Shown here: piece after piece, positions 10,779 through 19,518 of the stretch | Numbering within the stretch: the stretch's first letter is position 1 | Layout of the letters: the number at the start of each line of letters is the position of its first letter | Assembly (NCBI RefSeq): GCF_003286075.1 | Contig: NZ_QLUV01000004.1 | Span: forward strand, 62,001-126,000 | Direction of reading: 5' to 3' | DNA from: Paracoccus endophyticus | Lineage (GTDB): Bacteria; Pseudomonadota; Alphaproteobacteria; Rhodobacterales; Rhodobacteraceae | Length of the DNA stretch: 64,000 bases | The notes under the pieces: model-generated | What the model was told of the DNA's origin: nothing | The model's database searches: none | What the model saw: only the letters and a program-made list of their open reading frames with translations | Program-made: the position numbers and the translations under genes

Positions 10779-11579
10779 ATGGCCCATGCCAAGAACCATG
10801 ACTATCACATCTTGCAGCCCTCGCTGTGGCCGTTCATCTGCGCGATCAGCGTCTTTGCCATGCTGACGGGCGCCGTCCTGTGGATGAAGGCGGGGACGCC
10901 CTGGCTGTTCCTGATCGGCCTTGCGGGCGTGCTGTATGTCATGTGGGGCTGGTGGGCCGACGTGGTGCACGAGGGGCAGACGGGCGATCACACCCCGGTC
11001 GTCCAAATCGGCCTGCGCTATGGCGTGATCCTGTTCATCATGTCCGAGGTGATGTTCTTCGCCGCGTGGTTCTGGGCGTTCTTCAAGAATGCGCTGTACC
11101 CGATGGGCGAGATGTCCCCGATCAAGGACGGCGTCTGGCCGCCCGAGGGGATCGAGACGTTCGATCCCTGGCACCTGCCGCTGATCAACACCCTGATCCT
11201 GCTGCTGTCGGGCGTCGCCGTGACCTGGGCGCACCATGCGCTGGTCCACGAGAACGACCGCAAGACCGTGATCCGGGGCCTGATCGTGGCGGTGATCCTG
11301 GGGGTCTGCTTCACCATCCTGCAGGCCTATGAATACAGCCACGCCGCGTTCGGGCTGTCGGACACCGTGTACGGCGGCGTCTTCTACATGGCGACGGGGT
11401 TCCACGGGTTCCACGTCATCATCGGGACCATCTTCCTGCTGGTCTGCCTGGTGCGGTTCATGCGCGGGCAGATGACGCAGACCCAGCATGTCGGGTTCGA
11501 GGCGGCCGCCTGGTACTGGCACTTCGTGGACGTGGTGTGGCTGTTCCTGTTCGCCGCCATCTACATCTGGGGCCGCTGA
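10779..11579 (+). CDS. ctaE: Cytochrome c oxidase subunit III
   Basis: Subunit III is a core membrane subunit that stabilises the aa3 oxidase and its proton uptake. The 266-residue protein begins [19 protein letters not shown], typical of the family, and has about seven membrane helices with conserved segments [29 protein letters not shown] and [21 protein letters not shown] Shine-Dalgarno element precedes ATG 10779. A strong terminator follows, so this appears to end the main oxidase transcript. Confidence 0.97.
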   Translation: MAHAKNHDYHILQPSLWPFICAISVFAMLTGAVLWMKAGTPWLFLIGLAGVLYVMWGWWADVVHEGQTGDHTPVVQIGLRYGVILFIMSEVMFFAAWFWAFFKNALYPMGEMSPIKDGVWPPEGIETFDPWHLPLINTLILLLSGVAVTWAHHALVHENDRKTVIRGLIVAVILGVCFTILQAYEYSHAAFGLSDTVYGGVFYMATGFHGFHVIIGTIFLLVCLVRFMRGQMTQTQHVGFEAAAWYWHFVDVVWLFLFAAIYIWGR

Positions 11580-11598
11580 CCGGCCCTGGTCCGGTGCG

Positions 11599-11629
11599 GG
11601 CGCGCGGGGCGATGCCTGCGCGCCTTTTT
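11599..11629 (+). terminator. Intrinsic terminator after ctaE
   Basis: GGCGCGC at 11599-11605 pairs with GCGCGCC at 11618-11624, and three further inner pairs (one G-T) extend the stem to ten. TTTTT follows at 11625-11629. It lies 20 bp after the ctaE stop and before the SURF1 gene. Confidence 0.8.
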
Positions 11630-11672
11630 GCGTGGCGGGGGCTTTCGCCGATCCATGGGGCAGGGGGCTAGG

Positions 11673-12344
11673 ATGCGCCGCTATCTGGGGCCGCTGCTGT
11701 TCGGGATCGTCGGCTGCGCCATCCTGGTCGCCCTGGGCGTCTGGCAGTTGCAACGCGCCGAGTGGAAGGCGGGGCTGCTGGCCGACATCCAGCGCGGCAT
11801 CGACGCCCCGCCCGGCCCGCTGCCCGCCGCCGTCGATCCGTCCCTGAAGTACCATCCCGTCACGGTGTCCGGCACGACCACGGGGGACGAGCTGCTGGTG
11901 CTGGGCGGAACCCGCGAATCCGGGGGCGGCTATCGCATCCTGTCCGGCTTTGTCACCGACGAGGGCCGCCGGATCATGCTCGATCGCGGCTTCGTGCCCG
12001 AGGATGCGCGCCACGCCCCCCGCCCGCCCACCGCGCTGCGGGTCGAGGGGAACCTGCACTGGCCGGACGAGACGGGCAGCGCGACCCCCGCGCCCAACCG
12101 GGCCGAGAACATCTGGTTTGCCCGCGACGTGCCCGCCATGGCCGCGGCGCTGGGCGCCGAGCCGGTGCTGGTCGTGGCCAGCCGCGTCACGGGCGACGCC
12201 CAGGGCGTGTCGCCGATCCCGGTTGGGATCGAGGGTATCCCCAACAACCATCTGGGCTATGCGGTCCAGTGGTTCGGCCTAGCCGTGGTCTGGGCAGGGA
12301 TGACAGCGGCGCTGATCTGGCGTATCAGGCAACGCCGGTTCTAG
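11673..12344 (+). CDS. surf1: SURF1 family cytochrome oxidase assembly protein
   Basis: SURF1 proteins assist heme a insertion during aa3 oxidase maturation. The 223-residue product has the family layout of two membrane helices at the ends (about residues 6-24 and 201-218) with a soluble domain between. The signature GVWQLQRAEWK is near the first helix, and the C-terminus carries the NNHLGYAVQWFGLAVVW segment. ATG 11673 sits directly before the first helix; ATG 11655 and an upstream GTG add residues without family character. It is separated from ctaE by a terminator, so it may have its own promoter. thrC follows after 9 bp. Confidence 0.9.
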   Translation: MRRYLGPLLFGIVGCAILVALGVWQLQRAEWKAGLLADIQRGIDAPPGPLPAAVDPSLKYHPVTVSGTTTGDELLVLGGTRESGGGYRILSGFVTDEGRRIMLDRGFVPEDARHAPRPPTALRVEGNLHWPDETGSATPAPNRAENIWFARDVPAMAAALGAEPVLVVASRVTGDAQGVSPIPVGIEGIPNNHLGYAVQWFGLAVVWAGMTAALIWRIRQRRF

Positions 12345-12353
12345 GATCATTCG

Positions 12354-13742
12354 ATGCGTTACATTTCGACCCGCGGGGCCGCCCCCGTCCTGCCCTTTGC
12401 CGAAACGATGCTGACGGGCCTTGCGCGCGACGGCGGGCTGTATGTGCCCGAGACGGTCCCGACGCTGTCGCCCGACCAGATCGCCGCGTTCGAGGGGATC
12501 AGCTACGAGGATGCGGCGTTCCGGGTGATGCAGCCCTTCGTCGCGGAAAGCTTTTCCGAAACCGAGCTGCGCGAGGCGATCCGCCGCGCCTATCAGGGGT
12601 TCGGCCATGCCGCCCGCGCGCCGCTGGTGCAGCTGGCCCCGGGGCATTTCCTGCTGGAGCTGTTCCACGGCCCGACGCTGGCCTTCAAGGACTTTGCCAT
12701 GCAGCTGATCGGCCAGCTGTTCCAGATCGCGCTGGCGCGCGAGGGGCGGCGCGTCACCATCGTCGGCGCGACGAGCGGAGACACCGGATCGGCGGCGATC
12801 GAGGCGTTCCGGGGCCTGCCGAATGTGGACGTCTTCATCCTGTATCCGCACGGCCGGGTCAGCGAGGTGCAGCGGCGGCAGATGACGACGCCCGACGACG
12901 CCAACGTCCACGCGCTGGCCATTTCCGGCACCTTCGACGACGCGCAGGCACGCGTTAAGGACCTGTTCAACGACCACGCGTTCCGCGACGGCGTGGGCCT
13001 GGCGGGCGTGAACTCGATCAACTGGGCGCGCGTGCTGGCGCAGGTGGTCTATTACGTCACGGCTGCCGTCAGCCTGGGCGCGCCGCGGCGCGCCGTCAGC
13101 TTCACCGTGCCCACCGGCAACTTCGGCGACATCTTCGCGGGCTCGATCGCCCGCCAGATGGGCCTGCCGGTCGAGCGGCTGGTGATCGCCACGAACCAGA
13201 ACGACATCCTGGACCGGGCGTTGCGGACCGGCACCTACACCGTCGGCCGGGTCGAGCCGTCGGTCTCGCCCAGCATGGACATCCAGGTCAGCTCGAACTT
13301 TGAACGCGCGCTGTTCCAGGCCTATGACGGCGACGGGCGTGCCGTGGCCCAGTTGATGGAGGCGCTGAAGTCGGGCGCCTTCACCATCAGCCAGGGGGCG
13401 CTGGACCGCCTGCGCGAGCAGTTCCTGTCGGGCCGCGTGTCCGAGGCCGAGACGCTGGCCGCCATCGCCCGCGTCCGCGCCCAGACCGGTCAGGTCGTCT
13501 GCCCCCACACCGCGGTGGGGATCGAGGTGGCCGACCGCACCCGCGTCGCCGGCACGCCGATGATCACGCTGGCGACGGCGCACCCGGCCAAGTTCCCCGA
13601 CGCGGTCCACCAGGCCATTGGCATCCGCCCCGCGCTGCCCCCCCACATGGCGCGGCTGACTGAGTTGCCCGAGCGCGTGACGCGGGTTGAAAACGACGCC
13701 GAGGCGCTTAAGTCACTGATCTTTGAACGGAGAGCGGCTTGA
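12354..13742 (+). CDS. thrC: Threonine synthase
   Basis: ThrC converts O-phosphohomoserine to threonine with pyridoxal phosphate. The 462-residue protein starts MRYISTRG, typical of this longer ThrC class. The PLP lysine is K112 in GPTLAFKDFAMQ, and the phosphate-binding VGATSGDTGSAA loop and GNFGDIFAG motif follow. Length fits the family. Its stop overlaps the TTG start of the M16 peptidase gene, suggesting coupled translation, the same neighbour order I recall in Paracoccus. Confidence 0.95.
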   Translation: MRYISTRGAAPVLPFAETMLTGLARDGGLYVPETVPTLSPDQIAAFEGISYEDAAFRVMQPFVAESFSETELREAIRRAYQGFGHAARAPLVQLAPGHFLLELFHGPTLAFKDFAMQLIGQLFQIALAREGRRVTIVGATSGDTGSAAIEAFRGLPNVDVFILYPHGRVSEVQRRQMTTPDDANVHALAISGTFDDAQARVKDLFNDHAFRDGVGLAGVNSINWARVLAQVVYYVTAAVSLGAPRRAVSFTVPTGNFGDIFAGSIARQMGLPVERLVIATNQNDILDRALRTGTYTVGRVEPSVSPSMDIQVSSNFERALFQAYDGDGRAVAQLMEALKSGAFTISQGALDRLREQFLSGRVSEAETLAAIARVRAQTGQVVCPHTAVGIEVADRTRVAGTPMITLATAHPAKFPDAVHQAIGIRPALPPHMARLTELPERVTRVENDAEALKSLIFERRAA

Positions 13743-15004
13743 GCGACGTCCAGATCACCACCCTTGCGAACGGCCTACGGGTCGCCACCCGGCTGATGCC
13801 CGGCCTGCATTCCGCGTCTGTCGGCGTCTGGGTCGAGGCCGGCGGGCGCGACGAGCGCGTCGAGCAGAACGGCATCGCCCATTTCCTGGAGCACATGGCG
13901 TTCAAGGGGACGGCGCGGCGCAGCGCATTGCAGATCGCCGAGGCGATCGAGGACGTGGGCGGCTACATCAACGCCTATACCTCGCGCGACGTGACGGCCT
14001 ATTACGCGCGCGTGCTGGCGGGTGACGTGGGGCTGGCACTGGACGTGATCGGCGACATCGTGCTGAATCCGTCCTTCGACGGGCGCGAGATCGAGGTCGA
14101 ACGCGGCGTCATCCTGCAAGAGATCGGGCAGGCGATGGACACGCCCGACGACGTGATCTTCGACTGGCTGCAAGAGGCCGCCTATCCCGATCAGGCGATG
14201 GGCCGCACCATCCTGGGCCCCGTGGAACGGGTGTCGGGGTTTTCCCGCGACGACCTGTCGGGCTTTGTCGCCGAGCATTACGGCCCCGGCCAGATGATCG
14301 TCGCAGCCGCCGGCGCGGTCGATCATGACGCGCTGGTGCGGCAGGCGGACACCATCTTCGGCCATCTGTCGCCGGTCATCGGCGCGCAGCGTGAGCCGGC
14401 CCGCTGGCAGGGCACCGAGCAGCGGCGGGTCAAGCGGCTGGAGCAGGCGCATTTCGCGCTGGCCTTCGAGGGGCCGGGCTATCTGGCGCCGGATTTCTAT
14501 GCCGCGCAGATCTGGACGGCGGCGCTGGGCGGCGGCATGTCGTCGCGCCTGTTCCAGAAGATCCGCGAGGACCGGGGCCTGTGCTATTCGATCTTTGCCC
14601 AGTCGGGCTTTCATGACGACACGGGCATGGTCACGATCTATGCCGGCACCTCGGGCGACCAGCTGGCCGACCTGGCGCACCTGACCATCGACGAGATCCG
14701 GCGGTCCGCCGACGACCTGACCGAGGCCGAGGTGGCGCGGGCGCGCGCGCAGCTCAAGGCCGGGTTGCTGATGGGGCTGGAAAGCCCGTCCAACCAGGCC
14801 GAGCGCATCGCCCGCACGCTGGCGATCTGGGGGCGCGTGCCGGACGTGACCGAGGTGGCGGGCCGCATCGACGCCGTGACCGCGGCCGAGGTGCGCGACC
14901 ATGCGGCCCGTCTGATCGGGCGCGCGCAGCCGGCGCTGGCGCTCTACGGGCCGGTCAGAAAGGCCCCCACGCGCGAGGCACTGGCCCAGAGGCTGGCCGC
15001 CTGA
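13739..15004 (+). CDS. M16 family zinc peptidase (mitochondrial processing peptidase-like)
   Basis: The 421-residue protein is an M16B (pitrilysin-class) peptidase. The inverted zinc motif HFLEH is at residues 48-52, with the downstream glutamate region (EIEVERGVILQEI) about 76 residues later, as the family requires. The glycine-rich GGGMSSRLFQKIREDRGLCYSI loop of M16 enzymes is also present. The start is TTG 13739, overlapping the thrC stop and preceded by GGAGAG; no ATG precedes the conserved TTLANGLRVAT. The usual role is degradation or processing of peptides, cytoplasmic as no signal peptide is seen. Confidence 0.93.
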   Translation: MSDVQITTLANGLRVATRLMPGLHSASVGVWVEAGGRDERVEQNGIAHFLEHMAFKGTARRSALQIAEAIEDVGGYINAYTSRDVTAYYARVLAGDVGLALDVIGDIVLNPSFDGREIEVERGVILQEIGQAMDTPDDVIFDWLQEAAYPDQAMGRTILGPVERVSGFSRDDLSGFVAEHYGPGQMIVAAAGAVDHDALVRQADTIFGHLSPVIGAQREPARWQGTEQRRVKRLEQAHFALAFEGPGYLAPDFYAAQIWTAALGGGMSSRLFQKIREDRGLCYSIFAQSGFHDDTGMVTIYAGTSGDQLADLAHLTIDEIRRSADDLTEAEVARARAQLKAGLLMGLESPSNQAERIARTLAIWGRVPDVTEVAGRIDAVTAAEVRDHAARLIGRAQPALALYGPVRKAPTREALAQRLAA

Positions 15005-15585
15005 TGTTTGCCCGGCGCCGTTCGCCCCGGTTGGAAACCGAGCGAATGGTGCTGCGCCTGCCCACGCACGGCGATTTTTCGGCCTGGACCACGCTGCGCG
15101 CGGACAGCCGCGCCTTCCTGACCCCGTGGGAGCCGGTCTGGCACGCCGACCACCTGTCGCGGCGCGCGTTCACCAACCGCGTCTACTGGGCGGGCCGCGC
15201 CAGCCGGGGCGGCACCGCCCTGCCGCTGTTCATGGTGCGGCGCGACGGCGTCCTGCTGGGGGCGATCACGCTGGACAACATCCGCCGCGGCCCGGCCCAG
15301 ATGGGCACGCTGGGCTACTGGATCGGGGCGCCTTTTGCCCGGCAGGGATTCATGGGCGAGGCGATCGGCGCGGTCGTGGCCCATGCCTTCGGCCCGCTTG
15401 ACCTGAGCCGGATCGAGGCGGCCTGCCTGCCCGAGAACGCCGCCAGCCGCGGCGTCCTGGAAAAGGCGGGCTTCAAGTACGAGGGGGTCGCGCAAAGCTT
15501 TCTGCAGATCAACGGGCGGTGGCGCAACCATGTGCTGTATGCCAGCCTGCGCGGCGACCGGCGCGGCCGGACCGATGCGCGCTAG
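15004..15585 (+). CDS. GNAT acetyltransferase, RimJ/RimL type
   Basis: The 193-residue protein fits the ribosomal-protein-alanine acetyltransferase branch of GNAT enzymes. It starts with a typical ETERMVLRLPTHGDFSAWTTLR strand-helix, has an acetyl-CoA-binding region around IGAPFARQGFMGEAIGA, and the ending ENAASRGVLEKAGFKYEGV that marks the family. ATG 15004 overlaps the peptidase stop by one base. Substrate unknown; the RimJ label is by family resemblance only. A hairpin terminator follows the stop by 6 bp. Confidence 0.85.
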   Translation: MFARRRSPRLETERMVLRLPTHGDFSAWTTLRADSRAFLTPWEPVWHADHLSRRAFTNRVYWAGRASRGGTALPLFMVRRDGVLLGAITLDNIRRGPAQMGTLGYWIGAPFARQGFMGEAIGAVVAHAFGPLDLSRIEAACLPENAASRGVLEKAGFKYEGVAQSFLQINGRWRNHVLYASLRGDRRGRTDAR

Positions 15586-15591
15586 GCCGCG

Positions 15592-15626
15592 CCGGGGGCT
15601 TCGCGCCCCCGGAACCCCCGCGGGAT
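15592..15626 (+). terminator. Terminator-like Rhodobacterales palindrome
   Basis: CCGGGGGC at 15592-15599 pairs perfectly with GCCCCCGG at 15605-15612 with loop TTCGC, followed by ACCCCCGCGGGATATTTTTG. This GC hairpin plus GATATTTTT block is a recurrent intergenic element in Rhodobacterales from memory. It ends the thrC-peptidase-GNAT unit and sits just before the next gene's Shine-Dalgarno site. Confidence 0.7.
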
Positions 15627-15651
15627 ATTTTTGCAAGAAAGAAGGGGCACG

Positions 15652-17046
15652 ATGCTGAACCCCGCCGACGACCGGCTGGCCGCGGCCTTGCCTGCGGGCG
15701 TGCTGCGCCCGGTCGAGGACCGCTATCTGGACGAGCCGCGCGGCCGCCATCGCGGTCAGGGCGGCCTTGTCGCCGCGCCGCGCAGCGTGGACGAGGTGGC
15801 GGCCATCGTGCGCGCCTGCGCGGCGGCCCGTGTCGCCATCGTGCCGCGTGGCGGCGGGACCGGGCTGGTCGCCGGATCGGTGATGCCGGACGGGCCTGCG
15901 CCGCTGATCCTGTCGCTGGAACGCATGGCCGCCATCCGCGCCGTCTGGCCGGACGAGGATGTGCTGGTGGCCGAGGCGGGCGCGACCCTGGCGGCGGTGC
16001 AGGACGCCGCCCGTGCGGCCGGGCGGATGTTCCCGCTGGCGCTGGCCAGCCAGGGCACCGCGCAGATCGGCGGCGTGCTGGCGGTGAACGCCGGCGGCAC
16101 GGCGGTGCTGCGCTGGGGCAACGCCCGCGCCCTGTGCCTGGGGGTCGAGGCGGTCATGCCCGACGGCTCGGTGATCTACGACCTGAAGCGGCTGCGCAAG
16201 GACAACACCGGCTACGCCATCCGCGACCTGCTGATCGGGGCCGAGGGCACGCTGGGCATCATCACCGCGGCCAGCCTGCGGATGGCCCCGCCGCCCGCGG
16301 GCGTGGCGACCGCGATGCTGGCGGTGCCCGGCCCCGCCGCGGCGCTGTCGCTGCTGGGGCTGGCGCAGGCCCGCTTTGCAGGCTGCGTCACCGCGTTCGA
16401 GCTGATCGCGGGGCAGGGCCTGGCGTTCCTGGCCGAGGTGCTGCCCCACATCCGCCAGCCGTTGCCGGGGGCGGCGTGGTCCGTCCTGCTGGAACTGTCC
16501 CTGCCGCAGGGGCTGCCCCCCGACGAGGCGCTGGCGGGCCTGCTGGAGCAGGCGGTGGCCGCCGGGCTGGTCAGTGACGGGGCGCTGGCCCAGTCCGGCG
16601 CGCAGGCGGCGGCGTTCTGGTCGCTGCGCGAGCATCTGCCGGAGGCGAACCGCCGCATCGGCGCGATCTCGTCCCACGACGTCAGCCTGCCGCTGTCCGA
16701 GATCCCGCGCTTCATCGACGACGCGGGGGCGATGCTGGCGCAGATGGGGGACATGCGGGTGAACTGCTTTGGCCATCTGGGCGACGGCAACCTGCATTAC
16801 AACGTCTTTCCCGCCGCCGGCCGCCCGCGCGAGGCCTATGACGCCCTGCGGCCGCAGGTGCAGCACGCCGTCCACCAGATGGTCGTGGACCGGGGCGGCT
16901 CGTTCGCCGCAGAACACGGGGTCGGCCGGCTGAAGGCGGCCGATCTGGGGCGCTGGGGCGATCCCGCGCGGCTGGCGGCGATGCGGGCGATCAAGGGGGC
17001 GCTGGACCCGCTGGGGATCATGAACCCGGGCGCGGTTCTGGGCTGA
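15652..17046 (+). CDS. FAD-linked oxidase, glycolate oxidase GlcD-like
   Basis: The 464-residue flavoprotein has an N-terminal PCMH-type FAD domain with VPRGGGTGLVAGSV near residue 65 and TAQIGGVLAVNAGGTAVLRWGN, and a C-terminal substrate domain ending FAAEHGVGRLKAADL. This is the 2-hydroxyacid dehydrogenase group (GlcD, D-lactate or D-2-hydroxyglutarate dehydrogenases). The HLGDGNLHYN motif with metal-binding histidines is present. ATG 15652 follows AAGAAGGGG; an upstream in-frame TTG lies in the terminator. No glcE/glcF neighbour is present, so D-2-hydroxyglutarate-type activity is as likely as glycolate oxidase. Confidence 0.85.
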   Translation: MLNPADDRLAAALPAGVLRPVEDRYLDEPRGRHRGQGGLVAAPRSVDEVAAIVRACAAARVAIVPRGGGTGLVAGSVMPDGPAPLILSLERMAAIRAVWPDEDVLVAEAGATLAAVQDAARAAGRMFPLALASQGTAQIGGVLAVNAGGTAVLRWGNARALCLGVEAVMPDGSVIYDLKRLRKDNTGYAIRDLLIGAEGTLGIITAASLRMAPPPAGVATAMLAVPGPAAALSLLGLAQARFAGCVTAFELIAGQGLAFLAEVLPHIRQPLPGAAWSVLLELSLPQGLPPDEALAGLLEQAVAAGLVSDGALAQSGAQAAAFWSLREHLPEANRRIGAISSHDVSLPLSEIPRFIDDAGAMLAQMGDMRVNCFGHLGDGNLHYNVFPAAGRPREAYDALRPQVQHAVHQMVVDRGGSFAAEHGVGRLKAADLGRWGDPARLAAMRAIKGALDPLGIMNPGAVLG

Positions 17047-17047
17047 G

Positions 17048-17076
17048 TTGATTAGCGCCGTCGCCCGGCTTACATT
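17048..17076 (+). promoter_or_regulatory. Promoter for the PACE transporter gene
   Basis: TTGATT at 17048-17053 and TACATT at 17071-17076, with an ideal 17-bp spacer, lie directly after the preceding stop codon and 68 bp before the ATG. Both hexamers match four of six consensus bases. Confidence 0.5.
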
Positions 17077-17143
17077 GGCCGGTGAAGGACGACCTTCCCC
17101 GTCAAGGGCGGCATTCGGGACGGCCCGCAAACGAGCCTGTCCC

Positions 17144-17596
17144 ATGCGCACGACCCTTGACCGCATCCGCCATGCCATCCTGTTCGAGCTGGTCGGCCTT
17201 GTGCTGCTGATCGGCGGGGGCGCGATCCTGACCGGCTTCGATGTCCATGCGCTGGGGGTGATCGGGGTCGTGTCGTCGCTGGTGGCGACGGCGTGGAACT
17301 ATGTCTACAACCTGGCCTTCGACCGCGCGATGCTGCGGCTGCGGGGCAGCGTCATCAAGACCCACCCGATTCGCGCCCTGCACGCCCTGCTGTTCGAGGG
17401 CGGGCTGCTGGTCCTGCTGCTGCCCTTCGTCGCGTGGATGCTGGGCGTCTCGCTGTGGCAGGCCCTGCTGTTCGACCTGTCCATCGCGGCCTTCTACATC
17501 GTTTACGGCTACGCCTATAACTGGGCCTATGACCGGGTCTTTCCGGTGCCCGAGGCGCGCCGCCCCTACACGCCCTCGAACTCGCAAAGGGCGTGA
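17144..17596 (+). CDS. PACE family small multidrug efflux transporter
   Basis: This 150-residue integral membrane protein has four hydrophobic helices arranged as two tandem BTP domains, as in PACE transporters (AceI-like, exporting biocides such as chlorhexidine). Hallmarks are the first-helix [12 protein letters not shown], the [11 protein letters not shown] segment ending domain 1, and the matching [12 protein letters not shown] ending domain 2. Start ATG 17144 puts the first helix at residue 9; upstream frame has no such sequence. The last 31 bp overlap the 3' end of apt, which runs the other way. No regulator is adjacent. Confidence 0.88.
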   Translation: MRTTLDRIRHAILFELVGLVLLIGGGAILTGFDVHALGVIGVVSSLVATAWNYVYNLAFDRAMLRLRGSVIKTHPIRALHALLFEGGLLVLLLPFVAWMLGVSLWQALLFDLSIAAFYIVYGYAYNWAYDRVFPVPEARRPYTPSNSQRA

Positions 17597-18108
17597 ACCT
17601 CGACGCCCAGCGCCTCGATCAGGGGGCGCCCGCCGAGGTCGGGCAGGTCGATGACAAAGGCCGCGCCCACGACCTCGGCGCCCAGGCGCCGGCAGAGGCC
17701 GATCGCCGCGCTGGCGGTGCCGCCGGTCGCCAGCAGGTCGTCCACGATCAGCACCCGCTCGCCCGGTCGGATGGCGTCGTCGTGGATCTCCATCACCGCC
17801 TCGCCGTATTCCAGCGCATAGGCTTGGCTGATGACGGTGCCGGGCAGCTTGCCCTTCTTGCGGATGGGCACGAATCCGGTGGACAGCTGGTGCGCCACCG
17901 CGCCCCCCAGGATGAAGCCGCGCGCCTCAAGGCCCACGACCTTGTCGATGTCCACGCCCGCATAGGGCGACAGCAGCTGATCCACCGCCATGCGGAACCC
18001 GCGCGCGTCGGCAAACAGCGTCGTCACGTCGCGGAACACGATCCCCTCGTGCGGGAAATCGACGATGCTGCGGATATAGTCCCGGACGGTCTTGTGCGGC
18101 CGCGTCAT
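17566..18108 (-). CDS. apt: Adenine phosphoribosyltransferase
   Basis: Apt salvages adenine to AMP with PRPP. The 180-residue protein starts [19 protein letters not shown] and has the PRPP-binding motif [14 protein letters not shown] near residue 120, along with the [10 protein letters not shown] and [12 protein letters not shown] segments specific to Apt. Length matches the family. It is second in a two-gene leftward unit: its ATG overlaps the flavin reductase stop by 4 bp. Its 3' end overlaps the PACE gene tail-to-tail. Confidence 0.96.
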   Translation of the reverse strand: MTRPHKTVRDYIRSIVDFPHEGIVFRDVTTLFADARGFRMAVDQLLSPYAGVDIDKVVGLEARGFILGGAVAHQLSTGFVPIRKKGKLPGTVISQAYALEYGEAVMEIHDDAIRPGERVLIVDDLLATGGTASAAIGLCRRLGAEVVGAAFVIDLPDLGGRPLIEALGVEVHALCEFEGV

Positions 18109-18701
18109 GGGCGGATCATCTCGAACGTGTCGGTCACGATGCAATAGTCGCGATAACCCATCCGTGCCAGCCAGCCGCCCTGCGACAGGTCGAACCGTCC
18201 GTCCCGCACGCAGTCGTCGCGCAGGTGGATGCCGGTGACGACGCCCAGGACGATGTGGTTGGCTTCGCCCGCCTGGCGGATGATGCGGGTCATGCGGCAT
18301 TCCAGCGAGGCGGCGGCCTCGGCCACGCGCAGGCAGTCGATCGTCTCGCAGGGCACGGCAGTCACGCCGGCGGCCTCGAACTCGGACGTGCCGGCGGGCA
18401 GGGCGGCCGAGCTGGCGTTCACCGCGTCCTTCAGCGGGCCGTCCGCGATGTTGACGCAGAAGACCCGGCTTTCCGCGATCTGCGCCACGCTGTCCTTGGT
18501 GCCGGGACGGTCCGGCTTGACCCCGGTCGAGGCGAACATCACCTGCGGGGGCACATACGCCGTGGCGTTGAAGAAGGAATAGGGGGCCAGGTTGTCCCCC
18601 AGCCGCCCGCGGGTCGAGATCCAGCCGATCGGGCGGGGCGCGACGATGGCGTTCCAGGGATTGTGGGGCAGGCCGTGGCCGTTTTCGGGACGATAGAACA
18701 T
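18105..18701 (-). CDS. Flavin reductase-like FMN-binding protein
   Basis: The 198-residue protein belongs to the split-barrel flavin reductase family. It begins [24 protein letters not shown], continues with the strand [18 protein letters not shown] and the phosphate-binding-like PDRPGTKDS, and ends with a conserved YRDYCIV block. Such proteins bind FMN and often reduce flavin for a partner oxygenase; no oxygenase is nearby, so the partner is unknown. ATG 18701 was chosen because upstream residues have no family sequence. Translational overlap with apt (ATGA) implies one transcript. Confidence 0.86.
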   Translation of the reverse strand: MFYRPENGHGLPHNPWNAIVAPRPIGWISTRGRLGDNLAPYSFFNATAYVPPQVMFASTGVKPDRPGTKDSVAQIAESRVFCVNIADGPLKDAVNASSAALPAGTSEFEAAGVTAVPCETIDCLRVAEAAASLECRMTRIIRQAGEANHIVLGVVTGIHLRDDCVRDGRFDLSQGGWLARMGYRDYCIVTDTFEMIRP

Positions 18702-18888
18702 GGGGCCTCCGGCGGGTTCGCGGCATCCTGCCCGTGCGGGCGCCGCGCTGCAACCAGTCCGCCGCCGCAGGGCCCGGCAGGGGGGCACCAATCGGCGGGT
18801 CACGCGGTTTTGCCGTTCAATCCCCCCCGGCGCGATGCTAACCCGCGCCTGACTGCCCCCCCCCCGCTTGGCTGCGTTGCGAGGCCCG

Positions 18889-19518
18889 ATGTACCAGCTT
18901 TGCCCCGAAACCGACGCCGACACGGCCGAGGTCGAGACCCTGCTGGACACGTGTTTCGGGCAGGGGCGCACGGCGCTGTCGTCCTATCGGCTGCGCGACG
19001 GGGTGCCGCCGGTGCCGGAACTGTGCCTGACCCTGCGCGGCGACGGCAACGCGATGGTCGCGGCGATCCGGTTCTGGCCGGTGCGCGTGGGCGACCGTTC
19101 GGCCCTGCTGCTGGGGCCTGTGGCGGTTCACCCGACCGCCCAGGGCGAGGGGCTGGGCGGGCTGCTGATGCGCGAAAGCCTGTCGCGCGCCGCGGCGATG
19201 GGCTGGTCGCGGGTCATGCTGGTGGGCGACGCGCCCTATTACGGCCGCTTCGGCTTTGCTCGGCTGGACGGGGTCGAGATGCCGCCGCCCACCAACCCCG
19301 ACCGCGTGCTGGGTCTGGAACTTCGTCCCGGCGCGTGGGTTGGTCTGCGGGGCGCGGTGACGCGCGAGACCCGGCCCGAAGTGCTGGCCGGACTGGCCGA
19401 GATCGAGGACAGCCCCGACCTGCGCTCGGCCTGCACCGAGGTCGGCGTGACAAAGGACGATGCCCATGCCTGCACCGCGGATCACGCCCCGCCAAGCCAT
19501 TCTGCCGCCCATCGATGA
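18889..19518 (+). CDS. GNAT N-acetyltransferase, YhbS-like
   Basis: The 209-residue protein has the GNAT acetyl-CoA-binding region (GPVAVHPTAQGEGLGGLLM, near residues 80-100) and the GDAPYYGRFGF motif characteristic of YhbS-type enzymes, known as predicted acetyltransferases of unknown substrate. The core ends near residue 175. The last 20 residues lie in DNA that overlaps the next gene by 59 bp in another frame and look non-family, so the original stop may have been lost or moved. Confidence 0.82.
   Translation: MYQLCPETDADTAEVETLLDTCFGQGRTALSSYRLRDGVPPVPELCLTLRGDGNAMVAAIRFWPVRVGDRSALLLGPVAVHPTAQGEGLGGLLMRESLSRAAAMGWSRVMLVGDAPYYGRFGFARLDGVEMPPPTNPDRVLGLELRPGAWVGLRGAVTRETRPEVLAGLAEIEDSPDLRSACTEVGVTKDDAHACTADHAPPSHSAAHR

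Noticed and set aside
14944..17178. A 744-codon minus-strand frame over the GNAT and FAD-oxidase genes
   Set aside because: Antisense shadow with no family sequence.
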